Source: Streptomyces sp. CB01201
Lineage (GTDB): Bacteria > Actinomycetota > Actinomycetes > Streptomycetales > Streptomycetaceae
Direction of reading: 5' to 3'
Length of the DNA stretch: 64,000 nucleotides
Assembly: GCF_002803085.1 (NCBI RefSeq)
Contig: NZ_NNBJ01000002.1
Coordinates: 186,001-250,000 of the forward strand
This document shows, in pieces, positions 1-8,986 of the stretch (the stretch's first letter is position 1; every line of letters starts with the position of its first letter). The notes below the pieces were generated by a model, which did not search any database, had not been told where the DNA came from, and was given only the letters and a program-made list of their open reading frames with translations. The translations under genes and the position numbers were made by a program.

Positions 1-1
1 C

Positions 2-505
2 CTGGACCCGGCCCTGCGCCTGGGGGACGAGGGCCTCGCGGCCGGCGATGTCATCACCACCGGTGGCCTGGAGCTGAGGGTGGTGCCCACCCCGGGCCAC
101 ACGGCGGACTCGCTCTGCTTCCATCTGCCCGCCGACCGGGCGGTATTGACGGGCGATACCGTCCTCGGCCGTGGCACGACCGTCGTGGCCCATCCCGACG
201 GCCGACTCGGCGACTACCTCGACTCCCTTCGTAGGCTGCGTTCGCTGACGGTTGACGACGGTGTGCACACCGTCCTTCCGGGCCACGGCCCGGTCCTCGA
301 CGACGCCCAGGGCGCCGTCGAGTTCTATCTGGCCCACCGCGCCCACCGGCTCGCCCAGGTGGAGACCGCGGTGGAGAACGGCCATCGCACGGCGGCGGAC
401 GTGGTGGCCCGGGTCTACTCGGACGTCGACCGCTCGCTCTGGCCGGCCGCCGAGCTGTCGGTGCGCGCGCAGCTGGAGTACCTGCGCGAGCACGGGCTTA
501 TTTGA
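2..505 (+). CDS. MBL-fold metallo-hydrolase, C-terminal part (5' end outside window)
   Basis: The reading frame is open from the window edge, so the N-terminus with the HxHxDH zinc motif is missing. What remains is the second half of a metallo-beta-lactamase fold: a zinc-binding His in TPGHTADS, the bridging Asp region LTGDTVLG, and the final metal His in LPGHGP. A helical tail of about 60 residues follows, resembling the winged-helix tail of LACTB2-like hydrolases. Members cleave esters or phosphodiesters such as glyoxalase II substrates or RNA, and the substrate here cannot be told. It ends before a strong hairpin and converges on the nucleotidyltransferase gene. Confidence 0.85.
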   Translation: MDPALRLGDEGLAAGDVITTGGLELRVVPTPGHTADSLCFHLPADRAVLTGDTVLGRGTTVVAHPDGRLGDYLDSLRRLRSLTVDDGVHTVLPGHGPVLDDAQGAVEFYLAHRAHRLAQVETAVENGHRTAADVVARVYSDVDRSLWPAAELSVRAQLEYLREHGLI

Positions 506-580
506 GGCGGGCCCATGTGAAACGGTTCGATGCAGGCGCACTTGAAGGTGTGCCGACATCGGGCCGGTCTGGATCTCGGC

Positions 581-614
581 TGCCCTGAATCCCGGCCGGC
601 CCGGATCCAGGGCA
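581..614. terminator. Hairpin between convergent genes
   Basis: Inverted repeat of 12 bp with one mismatch (581-592 and 603-614) around a 10-base loop. It lies between the convergent MBL-hydrolase and nucleotidyltransferase genes. There is no T-tract, which is usual for Streptomyces terminators. Confidence 0.5.
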
Positions 615-689
615 GGCCACGGCGCGGCGTCAGGGCTCTCGCTGCCGCGTGAAGGGCGCTCCATAGAGGAGAGTTGAGCGAGGCAGGTC

Positions 690-1673
690 TCAACTCTCGT
701 ACGGGCGCGGCGACTTGGCGCCATGGACCGTGAGGTATTCCGCGGCGAGCCACGGTCCGAGATCTTCGGTGTACATCGTGAGAACGTCCCGGTCCCCGAC
801 CGGGTTCCCGGCCAGCACGGCAGTTTTCCTCAACTGCTCCGCCCGCTCCGGGTAGTAGCGCGCGAAGGCCTCCGCCTGTTCGGTCAGATCGCTGGTCCAG
901 CCGCCGTACCGGGGCATGACCAGGGTGAACGCGGTCCGGACGAGCTTGCGCGAGGCGCCCCGCACCAGCGACCTGAGCCGCGCTTCGCCGGTGGCCTCCG
1001 CGGCGCCACGACGCCAGCGGGCCAGTGCGTCGCCGAGGTCCCCATTGGTCTCGCGGGCGAGCAGCGAGGTGGGCCGGTAGCGCGGCAGCTGCTCGGCCAG
1101 GTCGGCTCCGAGCAGCGGGGTGCAGAGGCAGGCCACGAACCAGCCGAGGTCATGCCGCTCCAACTCGCTCAGCAGCATGTCCCGGCCGAACAGCAGGATC
1201 CCGGCCCCGTCAATCACGTCGAACTCGGCGTCCAGCTCGGCCTCGACGGCCCGCGCCTCGGCCCGGTCGGCCGCTGTCGGTTCCGTGTGCAGCGCGAGGA
1301 GCACGTCCAGATCGGATCGGCCGACCTGAGCGGTGCCGCGCGGAACGGATCCGTACAGGTAGGCGCTGTGCAGCCGTCCGTCGAAGCGATCCGCGACACG
1401 GTCGCGCAGGGCGGCGACGAGCGGCTGGAACTCGGTCTGCACGAGGGTCAGGGACCCTTCACGCTCGATGTATCCGCCCGTCCCGCCCGTCGTCCCGCCC
1501 GTACTGCTTGCGCCGCCCGTCCTACCTGTGTGGCTCGCGCTGCCCGTGCTGCCTTCGCCGCTCGCGCCTCCTGTGTGGCCCGCGCTGCCCGTCCTGCCTG
1601 CGCCGCCCGTGCCGCCCGCGCTGTCCGTGCCGCCCCCGGTGCCCATGGGGTCCGCGCCGCCCGTGCCGTCCAT
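690..1673 (-). CDS. Nucleotidyltransferase-domain protein with Gly/Ser/Thr-rich N-terminal tract
   Basis: The core of about 250 residues starts with a MNT/Pol-beta-type nucleotidyltransferase motif: GSVPRGTA followed by SDLDVLL, where the two Asp would bind metal. A helical region with conserved-looking Arg and Lys follows, as in aminoglycoside adenylyltransferase-like proteins. I chose the ATG at 1673 because GGAGG sits 9 bases upstream. This start includes about 65 residues of Gly-Thr-Gly-Gly/Ser repeats. A GTG at 1442 just before the catalytic domain is the main alternative. An ATG at 1751 is less likely because its leader would lie in the crp terminator. Substrate unknown. Confidence 0.75.
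   Translation of the reverse strand: MDGTGGADPMGTGGGTDSAGGTGGAGRTGSAGHTGGASGEGSTGSASHTGRTGGASSTGGTTGGTGGYIEREGSLTLVQTEFQPLVAALRDRVADRFDGRLHSAYLYGSVPRGTAQVGRSDLDVLLALHTEPTAADRAEARAVEAELDAEFDVIDGAGILLFGRDMLLSELERHDLGWFVACLCTPLLGADLAEQLPRYRPTSLLARETNGDLGDALARWRRGAAEATGEARLRSLVRGASRKLVRTAFTLVMPRYGGWTSDLTEQAEAFARYYPERAEQLRKTAVLAGNPVGDRDVLTMYTEDLGPWLAAEYLTVHGAKSPRPYES
1472..1665. repeat. Degenerate 9/18-bp tandem repeat tract
   Basis: Short G/C-rich units (CCGCCCGTNCTGCC-like on the + strand) repeat with small variations through this stretch. On the minus strand they keep one open frame and encode the Gly-Thr/Ser-rich head of the nucleotidyltransferase. Such tracts vary in length by slippage. Confidence 0.7.
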
Positions 1674-1752
1674 GTGGCCCTGCCTCCCGTTTCGGCCCCG
1701 CTCCCGCTCCCGCTCCCACTTCCGAGGGCGCCCCTGCTCTACCCCGTCCATG

Positions 1753-1790
1753 CGAAAGGGGCCGGCCTCGTCCGAGGCCGGCCCCTTTCG
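1753..1790 (-). terminator. Terminator of crp
   Basis: Perfect 18-bp inverted repeat with a 2-base loop just downstream of the crp stop on the minus strand. The very stable G/C stem with no T-run is typical of Streptomyces. Confidence 0.85.
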
Positions 1791-1802
1791 CGTACGAGTG
1801 GA

Positions 1803-2477
1803 TCAGCGCGAGCGCTTCGCCAGGCGTTCCACGTCCAGCAGGATGACCGCGCGGGCCTCCAGGCGCAGCCAGCCGCGCTGGGCGAAGTCGGCCAGGGCCT
1901 TGTTGACCGTCTCGCGGGAGGCGCCGACCAGCTGGGCCAGCTCTTCCTGCGTGAGGTCGTGCACGACGTGGATGCCCTCCTCGGACTGCACGCCGAAGCG
2001 GCGCGACAGGTCGAGGAGCGCGCGGGCGACACGGCCCGGCACGTCGGAGAAGACCAGGTCGGACATCTGGTCGTTGGTCTTGCGCAGTCGGCGGGCGACG
2101 GCGCGCAGCAGGGCGGTGGCCACCTCGGGGCGTGCGTTCAGCCAGGGCTGAAGGTCGCCGTGGCCCAGGCCGAGCAGCTTGACCTCGGTCAGCGCCGTCG
2201 CGGTGGCGGTGCGCGGGCCCGGGTCGAAGAGCGACAGCTCGCCGATGAGCTCACCGGGGCCGAGAACCGCCAGCATGTTCTCGCGGCCGTCGGGTGAGGT
2301 CCGGTGCAGCTTCACCTTGCCCTCGGTGACCACGTACAGGCGGTCACCCGGGTCGCCCTCGTGGAAGAGCGCGTCGCCGCGGGCGAGCGTCACTTCACTC
2401 ATCGAGGCGCGCAGCTCCGCGGCCTGCTCGTCATCGAGCGCCGCGAAGAGCGGGGCGCGCCGCAGAACGTCGTCCAC
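1803..2477 (-). CDS. crp: Crp/Fnr-family cyclic-nucleotide-responsive regulator
   Basis: A 224-residue protein with an N-terminal cyclic-nucleotide-binding beta-roll (about residues 10-120) and a C-terminal winged helix-turn-helix (about 150-220). The phosphate-binding cassette reads PGELIGELSLFDPGPRTATA, where Gly, Glu, Arg and the following Thr contact cAMP. The recognition helix lies in TQEELAQLVGASRETVNKAL. Start is GTG at 2477 behind AAGGAGA. It closely matches my memory of Streptomyces Crp, which controls germination, primary metabolism and several antibiotic clusters. Transcription ends at a perfect hairpin. A GTG-N8-CAC palindrome upstream could serve autoregulation. Confidence 0.95.
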   Translation of the reverse strand: MDDVLRRAPLFAALDDEQAAELRASMSEVTLARGDALFHEGDPGDRLYVVTEGKVKLHRTSPDGRENMLAVLGPGELIGELSLFDPGPRTATATALTEVKLLGLGHGDLQPWLNARPEVATALLRAVARRLRKTNDQMSDLVFSDVPGRVARALLDLSRRFGVQSEEGIHVVHDLTQEELAQLVGASRETVNKALADFAQRGWLRLEARAVILLDVERLAKRSR

Positions 2478-2540
2478 GAATCTCTCCTTGTGACCGGTAT
2501 CAGGGGATCCAGCTCCCCATTTTGCCGGACGGTATAAACA

Positions 2541-2554
2541 GTGCGATCAATCAC
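2541..2554. promoter_or_regulatory. Possible Crp site upstream of crp
   Basis: GTGCGATCAATCAC is a near-palindrome (GTG-N8-CAC) resembling the GTG-N6-GNCAC motif I recall for Streptomyces Crp, with one mismatch. It lies about 65-78 bases before the crp start, beside a TATACC-like -10 element on the minus strand. Confidence 0.35.
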
Positions 2555-2702
2555 AGGATGACGTACTGGAGTGCCGGACCGTGAGTCAGGGGGCCGATTG
2601 GGGCCGTGATTCGCGGTGGCCGGGGCGGATGTCGGTGCCGGGCTTTAGGCTGGCCGAGTGTCCAATTCGCCGGTGAGAGCGCAGGCCAGGGGGGCTGGAA
2701 GA

Positions 2703-3992
2703 GTGTCCGCAGAGAATGATTCCGCTGTGGGCGAACAGCCCGCGTCCAAGCCGAAAGACCCCGTGAAGCGGGCTCCACGGGGCGCCGGAGCCGCCTCGTC
2801 GGCGCGGGCGCCCAAGGCGTCCGCCCAGCCGGTCGACGACCCGGCCGACCCGAACGGAGTGGCCGCCCGAGTGAAGCCCGCCGCCAAGCAGCCCGCGAGC
2901 AAGAAGGCGACTCAAGCCGAAGCCGAAGCCGGCGCCAAGAAGGCGGCTCCGGCCAAGGCCACCGCCAAGAAGGCGACCCCGGCCAAGACCGCCTCCAAGA
3001 AAGCGACCCCGGCCAAGGCCACCGCCAAGAAGGCGACCCCGGCCAAGACCACCGCCAAGAAGGCGGCCGCGGTGAAGTCCACCGCCGTCAAGGGGAAGGC
3101 CACCGAGGCGAACGCCGCCGCCAAGGGAAAGGCCGCCGCCAAGGCGAAAAGCGGGGCCAAGGCCGACGGCGGAGTCCGGGGCACGGCCGGGGCCGGGGGC
3201 GGCAAGGGGAAGGGGCCGGGAGGGAAGCCCGAGTCGCACGCGGCCATGGTGCGTCGGGCCCGGCGGATCAACCGGGAGCTCGCCGAGGTCTACCCGTACG
3301 CCCACCCCGAGCTGGACTTCCGCAACCCGTTCGAGCTGCTCGTCGCGACGGTCCTCTCCGCGCAGACCACCGACCTCCGGGTCAATCAGACGACGCCGAG
3401 GCTGTTCGCCGCCTATCCGACGCCCGAGGACCTCGCCGCGGCGAACCCCGAGGAGGTCGAGGAGCTCATCCGGCCCACCGGCTTCTTCCGGGCCAAGACC
3501 AAATCGATCATGGGGCTTGCCACCGCGCTCAGGGACGAGTTCGGCGGTGAGGTGCCGGGCCGCCTGGCGGATCTGGTCAAGCTGCCGGGTGTCGGGCGCA
3601 AGACGGCGAACGTCGTGTTGGGCAACGCCTTCGGCGTGCCGGGGATCACGGTCGACACCCACTTCGGGCGACTGGTGCGCCGGTTCGGATGGACCGAGCA
3701 GGACGATCCGGTGAAGGTCGAGGCGGAGATCTGCGCGATCTTCCCCAAGAGCGAGTGGACGATGCTCTCGCACCGGGTCGTCTTCCACGGCCGCCGCATC
3801 TGTCACGCCCGCAAGCCCGCCTGCGGCGCCTGCCCGATCGCCCCGCTCTGCCCGTCCTACGGCGAGGGCGAGACCGACCCCGAGAAGGCACGCAAGCTCC
3901 TGAAGTACGAGAAGGGCGGCCTGCCCGGCCAGCGGCTGAGCCCGCCGCCGGACTATCCGGGGCTGCCCGCGCCGCCGCTGGGAGCCGGCTGA
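2703..3992 (+). CDS. nth: Endonuclease III with Lys/Ala-rich N-terminal tail
   Basis: DNA glycosylase/AP lyase of base-excision repair. The C-terminal 250 residues hold a complete HhH-GPD domain: SAQTTD, the hairpin LPGVGRKTA with the catalytic Lys, VDTHFGR with the catalytic Asp, and a [4Fe-4S] loop with C-X6-C-X2-C-X5-C spacing ([17 protein letters not shown]). The first 175 or so residues are a low-complexity tail with repeats of the type AKKATPAKA, like histone H1 tails, probably for non-specific DNA binding. GTG at 2703 has AGGGGGG eight bases upstream. GTG at 2658 is in frame but has a weaker site. TopA in this window carries a similar tail. Confidence 0.92.
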   Translation: MSAENDSAVGEQPASKPKDPVKRAPRGAGAASSARAPKASAQPVDDPADPNGVAARVKPAAKQPASKKATQAEAEAGAKKAAPAKATAKKATPAKTASKKATPAKATAKKATPAKTTAKKAAAVKSTAVKGKATEANAAAKGKAAAKAKSGAKADGGVRGTAGAGGGKGKGPGGKPESHAAMVRRARRINRELAEVYPYAHPELDFRNPFELLVATVLSAQTTDLRVNQTTPRLFAAYPTPEDLAAANPEEVEELIRPTGFFRAKTKSIMGLATALRDEFGGEVPGRLADLVKLPGVGRKTANVVLGNAFGVPGITVDTHFGRLVRRFGWTEQDDPVKVEAEICAIFPKSEWTMLSHRVVFHGRRICHARKPACGACPIAPLCPSYGEGETDPEKARKLLKYEKGGLPGQRLSPPPDYPGLPAPPLGAG

Positions 3993-4075
3993 GGTCACCC
4001 GGAAGGCGGACGCTGGGGCCGCTCCGGAACGAATGCCACCGGCACAGGCGTTGTGGACGATGAACGGGGGTGCAG

Positions 4076-5107
4076 ATGACGCACACGAGCGAGACGTACG
4101 ACGGGGATCTGAGCGGTGTCGGCCGGCCCGGCCGCGCCGCGGGCCAGGCCGGTCGCCCGGATGCGGAGCGCGGCCGAGGCGACGCCCTGAGCGGCCGCGT
4201 CGGTGGCCCCGGCCAGGCCTCCGCCGCGGGCCGCACCGAAAGCCCGGCCGGCGCCGAGGCCCAGCGCGATCCGGCCGACGTCGGCGGCGCTCAGCGCGGC
4301 ATACGCGAACCGGCCCGGGACGCCACCGGACCCCTCGCCCCCGGGCCGGCTCGTGACTCCGCCGGCCCGTTCGCCCCCGAGCCGGCCCGGAACACCACTA
4401 CCGGCCCCACCGCCCCCGAGCCCGCCAGGGTGGGCGGGCATGGCCTCACGGTCAGCAGCGAAGGCCTGCCCGAGTGGCTGGCGCCGGTCGCGCGTGCGGC
4501 CGAGTCCGTCGCGCCCGAGCAGATGAGCCGGTTCCTGCCGCCGGAGAGCGGCGACGGGCGCCAGTCCGCCGTGCTGATCCTGTTCGGCGACGGCCCGCGC
4601 GGCCCCGAGCTGCTCCTCATGGAGCGGGCGAGCCAGCTCCGGTCGCACGGCGGCCAGCCGTCCTTCCCGGGCGGCTCCCTCGACCCCGAAGACGGCGACC
4701 CGGCCACCACCGGCCCGCTGCGGGCCGCGCTGCGCGAGGCCGAGGAGGAGACCGGGCTCGACCCGGCGGGCGTCCAGCTCTTCGGCGTGCTGCCCCGGCT
4801 CTACATCCCGGTGAGCGGTTTCGTCGTGACGCCCGTGCTGGGCTGGTGGCGCGAGCCGACACCGGTGCGCGCGGTCGACAGCGGCGAGACGGCCCGTGTC
4901 TTCACGGTCCCCGTGGCGGATCTCACGGACCCGGCCAATCGCGCGACCGCGGTCCACCCGAAGGGCCACGCAGGCCCGGCATTCCTGGTCGAATCGGCGC
5001 TGGTGTGGGGGTTCACGGCGGGGGTGATCGACCGGATCGTGCACTACGCGGGCTGGGAGCGCCCGTGGGACCGGGCCAAGCGGGTGCCGCTCGACTGGCA
5101 CGCGTGA
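4076..5107 (+). CDS. Nudix hydrolase, CoA-pyrophosphatase type
   Basis: The Nudix box is clear: GG with an inserted acidic loop, then LREAEEETGL. It is preceded by SHGGQPSFPGG, the signature of the CoA/NADH diphosphatase subgroup (NUDT7/YeaB type), which cleaves CoA or acyl-CoA to phosphopantetheine and 3',5'-ADP. The first 120 residues are Gly/Pro/Ala-rich, lack the fold and are probably disordered. ATG at 4076 has GGGGG five bases upstream; GTG at 4070 is also in frame. The gene follows nth closely and ends 13 bases before the protease gene, so the three may be co-transcribed. Confidence 0.85.
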   Translation: MTHTSETYDGDLSGVGRPGRAAGQAGRPDAERGRGDALSGRVGGPGQASAAGRTESPAGAEAQRDPADVGGAQRGIREPARDATGPLAPGPARDSAGPFAPEPARNTTTGPTAPEPARVGGHGLTVSSEGLPEWLAPVARAAESVAPEQMSRFLPPESGDGRQSAVLILFGDGPRGPELLLMERASQLRSHGGQPSFPGGSLDPEDGDPATTGPLRAALREAEEETGLDPAGVQLFGVLPRLYIPVSGFVVTPVLGWWREPTPVRAVDSGETARVFTVPVADLTDPANRATAVHPKGHAGPAFLVESALVWGFTAGVIDRIVHYAGWERPWDRAKRVPLDWHA

Positions 5108-5120
5108 CAGGCTGGGGCTC

Positions 5121-6320
5121 GTGAACGTGCTGGACATCCTGTTGCTGGTCGCCGCCGTGTGGTTCGCGATCGTCGGCTATCGCCAGGGCTTCGTCGTCGG
5201 CATCCTGTCGGTGATCGGGTTCCTCGGCGGTGGCCTCGTCGCCGTGTACCTGCTCCCGCTCATCTGGGACCAGCTGACCAACGAGTCCCAGGTCTCGACG
5301 ACGGCGGCCGTCGTCGCGGTCGTCGTCGTGATCGTCTGCGCCTCGGTGGGCCAGGCCCTCACCACCCATCTGGGCAACAAGCTGCGCCGGTACATCACGT
5401 GGTCGCCGGCCAGAGCCTTGGACGCGACGGGCGGCGCGCTCGTCAATGTGCTGGCCATGCTGCTGGTGGCCTGGCTGATCGGCTCCGCGCTCGCCGGGAC
5501 GGCCCTGCCGACGCTGGGCAAGGAGGTCCGCAACTCCAAGGTGCTGCTCGGCGTGTCCAATGTGATGCCCCAACAGGCCTCCAGCTGGTTCAGCGACTTC
5601 TCCTCGGTCCTCGCGCAGAACGGCTTCCCGCAGGTCTTCACGCCGTTCTCGAACGAGTCGATCCCCGATGTCCAGGCGCCCGATCCCAAGCTCGTCGGCC
5701 GCCCGGTCGTGGACGCGGCCAAGAAGTCCATCGTCAAGGTCGTCGGCATGGCCCCGAGCTGCGGCAAGCGCCTCGAAGGCACCGGCTTCGTCTTCGGCGA
5801 CCGCCGCGTCATGACCAACGCGCACGTGGTGGGCGGGGTGGACGAGCCGACCGTCCAGATCGGCGGTCAGGGGCGGACGTACGACGCGAAGGTCGTGCTC
5901 TACGACTGGCGCCGCGACATCGCGGTCCTGGACGTGCCGGACCTGAAGGCGCCCGCGCTGGAGTTCACCTCGACCGACGCCCGCACGGGCGACAGCGCGA
6001 TCGTCGCGGGCTTCCCCGAGGACCACCCCTACGACGTCCGCTCCGCCCGTGTCCGCGGCCGGATCAGCGCCAAGGGCCCGGACATCTACCACCGGGGCAC
6101 CGTCCGCCGCGATGTCTACTCGCTGTTCACCACGGTCCGCCCCGGCAATTCGGGCGGCCCGCTGCTGACTCCTCAGGGCAAGGTGTACGGGGTGGTCTTC
6201 GCCAAGTCGCTGGACGACCCGGACACGGGTTACGCGCTGACCGCCGACGAGATCCAGCCCGACATCCAGCAGGGCCGCACGGCGAATCAGCAGGTCGACA
6301 GCCAGCAGTGCGCCCTGTGA
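5121..6320 (+). CDS. MarP-like membrane-anchored serine protease (CvpA plus trypsin-like domain)
   Basis: A 399-residue protein. The first 150 residues form four hydrophobic segments of the CvpA/colicin V production type. A chymotrypsin-fold protease follows with His235 (NAHVV), Asp266 (RRDIAVLDV) and Ser344 (GNSGGPL). This layout is that of Mycobacterium tuberculosis MarP (Rv3671c), a membrane protease that maintains pH homeostasis by activating a cell-wall hydrolase; the Streptomyces role is inferred by homology. The active site would face outside. Start is GTG at 5121, 14 bases after the Nudix stop, which suggests one operon. Confidence 0.9.
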   Translation: MNVLDILLLVAAVWFAIVGYRQGFVVGILSVIGFLGGGLVAVYLLPLIWDQLTNESQVSTTAAVVAVVVVIVCASVGQALTTHLGNKLRRYITWSPARALDATGGALVNVLAMLLVAWLIGSALAGTALPTLGKEVRNSKVLLGVSNVMPQQASSWFSDFSSVLAQNGFPQVFTPFSNESIPDVQAPDPKLVGRPVVDAAKKSIVKVVGMAPSCGKRLEGTGFVFGDRRVMTNAHVVGGVDEPTVQIGGQGRTYDAKVVLYDWRRDIAVLDVPDLKAPALEFTSTDARTGDSAIVAGFPEDHPYDVRSARVRGRISAKGPDIYHRGTVRRDVYSLFTTVRPGNSGGPLLTPQGKVYGVVFAKSLDDPDTGYALTADEIQPDIQQGRTANQQVDSQQCAL

Positions 6321-6359
6321 CCCTCTGACGGCCCATGACTTTCTGACGAGAAGGCTCCG

Positions 6360-7712
6360 ATGCGACTGACGATCCTCGGCGGCGGCGGCTTCCGCGTCCC
6401 GCTCGTTTACGGAGCCCTGCTGCGCGACCGCGCGCCCGGGCGGGTCACCGAGGTGGTCCTGTACGACCTGGACGCGGCACGGCTGCACGCCATCGGCCGG
6501 GTCCTCGCCGACCGGGCGTACGGGATCGAGGACGCGCCCTCGGTGCGTACCACCACCGACCTCGACGAGGCGCTGCGCGGCACGGACTTCGTGTTCTCCG
6601 CGATCCGCGTGGGCGGTCTGGAGGGCCGCGCGGCCGACGAGCGGATCGCGCTGGCCGAAGGCGTCCTGGGGCAGGAGACGGTCGGCGCCGGAGGCATCGC
6701 CTACGGGCTGCGCACCGTTCCGGTCGCCGTCGAGATCGCGCGCCGGGTCAAGGCGCTCGCCCCCGAGGCCTGGGTCATCAACTTCACCAATCCGGCCGGT
6801 CTGGTCACCGAGGCGATGGCCGAGCACCTCGGCGACCGTGTGGTGGGCATCTGCGACTCGCCGGTGGGTCTGGCCCGCCGGGTCGCCCGCACGCTCGGCG
6901 TCGACCCCGCAACGGCACGTCTGGACTATGTCGGGCTCAACCACCTGGGCTGGCTGCACGGCCTGTACGAGGGCGAGAAAAACGTTCTGCCGGGCCTGTT
7001 CGAGCAGGGCGACGAGCTGCTCACCTCCTTCGAGGAGGGCAAGCTGTTCGGTGCCGAGTGGCTGCGCTCGCTGGGGTCGGTGCCGAACGAGTATCTGCAC
7101 TACTACTACTTCAACCGCGAGGCGGTGAACGCCTACCAGCGGGCCGAACAGACGCGCGGCGCCTTCCTCAAGGACCAGCAGGCACGTTTCTACGCCACCG
7201 CGGAGACCGTCCCCGACGCCTCGGTGTGGGCCGCCTGGGACCGCACCCGGGCCGAGCGCGACGCCACGTACATGGCGGCGAACCGGAACCTGTCGGGCGC
7301 CGGTTCACGCGACGACGACGACATGGAGTCGGGCGGGTACGAGAACGTGGCGCTCGCCCTGATGCGGGCGATCGCCAGGAACGAGGCGGCGACGCTCATC
7401 CTGAATGTGCGCAACGGGAACTCCCTGCGCGCGCTCGACGAGCGCGCCGTCATCGAGATCCCCTGCCGCGTGGACGCGTCGGGCCCCAGCCCGCTGCCCG
7501 TCTCGCAGCTGACAGGCCATGAGGCAGGCCTGGTCAGTGCGGTGAAGGCGGTCGAGCGGTGTGTCCTGGAGGCGGCCGGGACCGGATCGGCGCGAGCGGC
7601 GGTGAAGGCGTTCGCCCTGCATCCGCTGATCGACTCCGTCCAGGTCGCCCGCAGGCTCCTGGACGGCTACCGAAGCGCCCACCCCGGTCTCGGCTACCTC
7701 AGGGTCGATTAG
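6360..7712 (+). CDS. Family 4 glycosidase (6-phospho-beta-glucosidase type)
   Basis: 450 residues, normal for GH4. These enzymes use NAD+ and Mn2+ in a redox-assisted elimination to open phospho-disaccharides. The N-terminal Rossmann fold begins MRLTILGGGGF. NFTNPAGLV, GICDSP with metal-ligand Cys165, and GLNHLGW with metal-ligand His195 are all present. The C-terminal half matches the 6-phospho-beta-glucosidase branch by eye, but alpha- and beta-acting members cannot be separated reliably. It starts 40 bases after the protease stop. No PTS genes adjoin it, so the phosphorylated substrate must come from elsewhere. Confidence 0.88.
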   Translation: MRLTILGGGGFRVPLVYGALLRDRAPGRVTEVVLYDLDAARLHAIGRVLADRAYGIEDAPSVRTTTDLDEALRGTDFVFSAIRVGGLEGRAADERIALAEGVLGQETVGAGGIAYGLRTVPVAVEIARRVKALAPEAWVINFTNPAGLVTEAMAEHLGDRVVGICDSPVGLARRVARTLGVDPATARLDYVGLNHLGWLHGLYEGEKNVLPGLFEQGDELLTSFEEGKLFGAEWLRSLGSVPNEYLHYYYFNREAVNAYQRAEQTRGAFLKDQQARFYATAETVPDASVWAAWDRTRAERDATYMAANRNLSGAGSRDDDDMESGGYENVALALMRAIARNEAATLILNVRNGNSLRALDERAVIEIPCRVDASGPSPLPVSQLTGHEAGLVSAVKAVERCVLEAAGTGSARAAVKAFALHPLIDSVQVARRLLDGYRSAHPGLGYLRVD

Positions 7713-8038
7713 GTCTGCGGGCGACTAGGTCCGCACGTGCCGCAGCCGGGCCGAGACCCAGCGAGCCCGGCGTCGCAGGATGCGCGGAATGCCCACCTCC
7801 TGGGAATCCGGGGCGGGGTGTTGTAGCCCCTGCCCCTGCGGGCCGCCCCTCTCGTACGAGACCGGCCCTGCGGCCGTTCGGCGGTTGCGTGCTGCATCAC
7901 CGTAGTCGTGCGTCCAGCCCATACCCCGACGTGTGCCCGGGGCCCATGGTCGGTAACCGCGCCGGAGGGGGCCAATTGGCCTATGCGCCGGGCATTTGGC
8001 CGTTCGTAGGACAGCTGTTCCCCCGGGGGTGCCGGAAC
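7713..8038. other. Gene-free stretch between convergent genes
   Basis: 326 bases between the GH4 gene and the alpha/beta hydrolase, which point at each other. I see no credible gene. A 7-bp inverted repeat with a 13-base loop at 7745-7771 may terminate the GH4 transcript. Confidence 0.6.
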
Positions 8039-8986
8039 TCAGCGGTCCGGTTCCGGATCCCGCAGCCAGTTGACGAGTTCGGTGGAGAACGCGGCCGGAT
8101 CCTCCTCGTGCGGGAAGTGCCCCAGACCGTCGAACAGCCGCCAGCGGTACGGGGCTTCGACGTATTCGCCCGAGCCCGCCGCGCTGCGCGTGCGCATCAC
8201 CGGGTCGAGCGAGCCGTGCAGATGGAGCGTCGGCACCCGGACCGGCCGCTTCATCCGCCGGTTGAACTGGATGCCGTCGGGCCGGGCCATCGAGCGCACC
8301 ATCCAGCGGTACGGCTCGATCGAGCAGTGCGCCGTGGACGGGATGCACATGGCGCGCCGGTAGGTCTCCACGGCCTCGTCCTCGGGCTGACGCGGACCCG
8401 ACCAGTCCCGTACGAGCCGGCCGACCAACGCACCGTCTTCCGCGACCAGTTGACGCTCCGGCAGCCACGGCCGCTGGAAGCCCCAGACGTAGGACCCGGC
8501 CGAGGTCTGCTTGTAGTCGGCGAGCATCGCCGAGCGCCAGCGGCGTGGGTGCGGCATCGACGACACCACGAGGCGGCGCACCACCTTGGGGCGCATCACG
8601 GCCGCCGTCCACGCCAGATAGCCGCCCAGGTCGTGGCCGACCAGGGCCGCGTCCGGCTCGCCGAGGGACCGTACGACGCCGGTGATGTCGAGCGCGAGGT
8701 TGGCCGGGTCGTAGCCGCGGGGGGTGCGGTCGCTGCCCCCCACGCCGCGCAGGTCCATCGCGACGGCGCGGTATCCCGCGTCGGCCAGCGCGGTCAGCTG
8801 ATGGCGCCACGTCCACCAGAACTGTGGAAAGCCGTGGAGCAGCAATACCAGTGGTCCGTCGCCGAGTTCGGCGATGTGGAAGCGCGCACCATTGGCCGCC
8901 ACGTCCCTATGGGTCCAGGGACCATCGATGCGGACAGGGCTGCCGGTGCCGCCGGGGCTTCCGGTACCGGTATCGGGGGCGGTCAT
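8039..8986 (-). CDS. Alpha/beta-fold hydrolase, epoxide-hydrolase-like
   Basis: 315 residues. The oxyanion motif HGFPQFWWTW and the nucleophile elbow GHDLGG, with Asp rather than Ser, point to the epoxide hydrolase/haloalkane dehalogenase branch. The catalytic His is in GLGHFPHEE near the C-terminus. Substrate unknown; these enzymes usually detoxify epoxides or act on lipids. ATG overlaps the stop of the upstream holin-like gene by four bases (ATGA), so translation is coupled and the two form one operon on the minus strand. Confidence 0.87.
   Translation of the reverse strand: MTAPDTGTGSPGGTGSPVRIDGPWTHRDVAANGARFHIAELGDGPLVLLLHGFPQFWWTWRHQLTALADAGYRAVAMDLRGVGGSDRTPRGYDPANLALDITGVVRSLGEPDAALVGHDLGGYLAWTAAVMRPKVVRRLVVSSMPHPRRWRSAMLADYKQTSAGSYVWGFQRPWLPERQLVAEDGALVGRLVRDWSGPRQPEDEAVETYRRAMCIPSTAHCSIEPYRWMVRSMARPDGIQFNRRMKRPVRVPTLHLHGSLDPVMRTRSAAGSGEYVEAPYRWRLFDGLGHFPHEEDPAAFSTELVNWLRDPEPDR

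Noticed and set aside
5013..7100. 695-codon minus-strand open frame
   Set aside because: Antisense to the MarP-like protease and GH4 glycosidase genes; no motif in its product.
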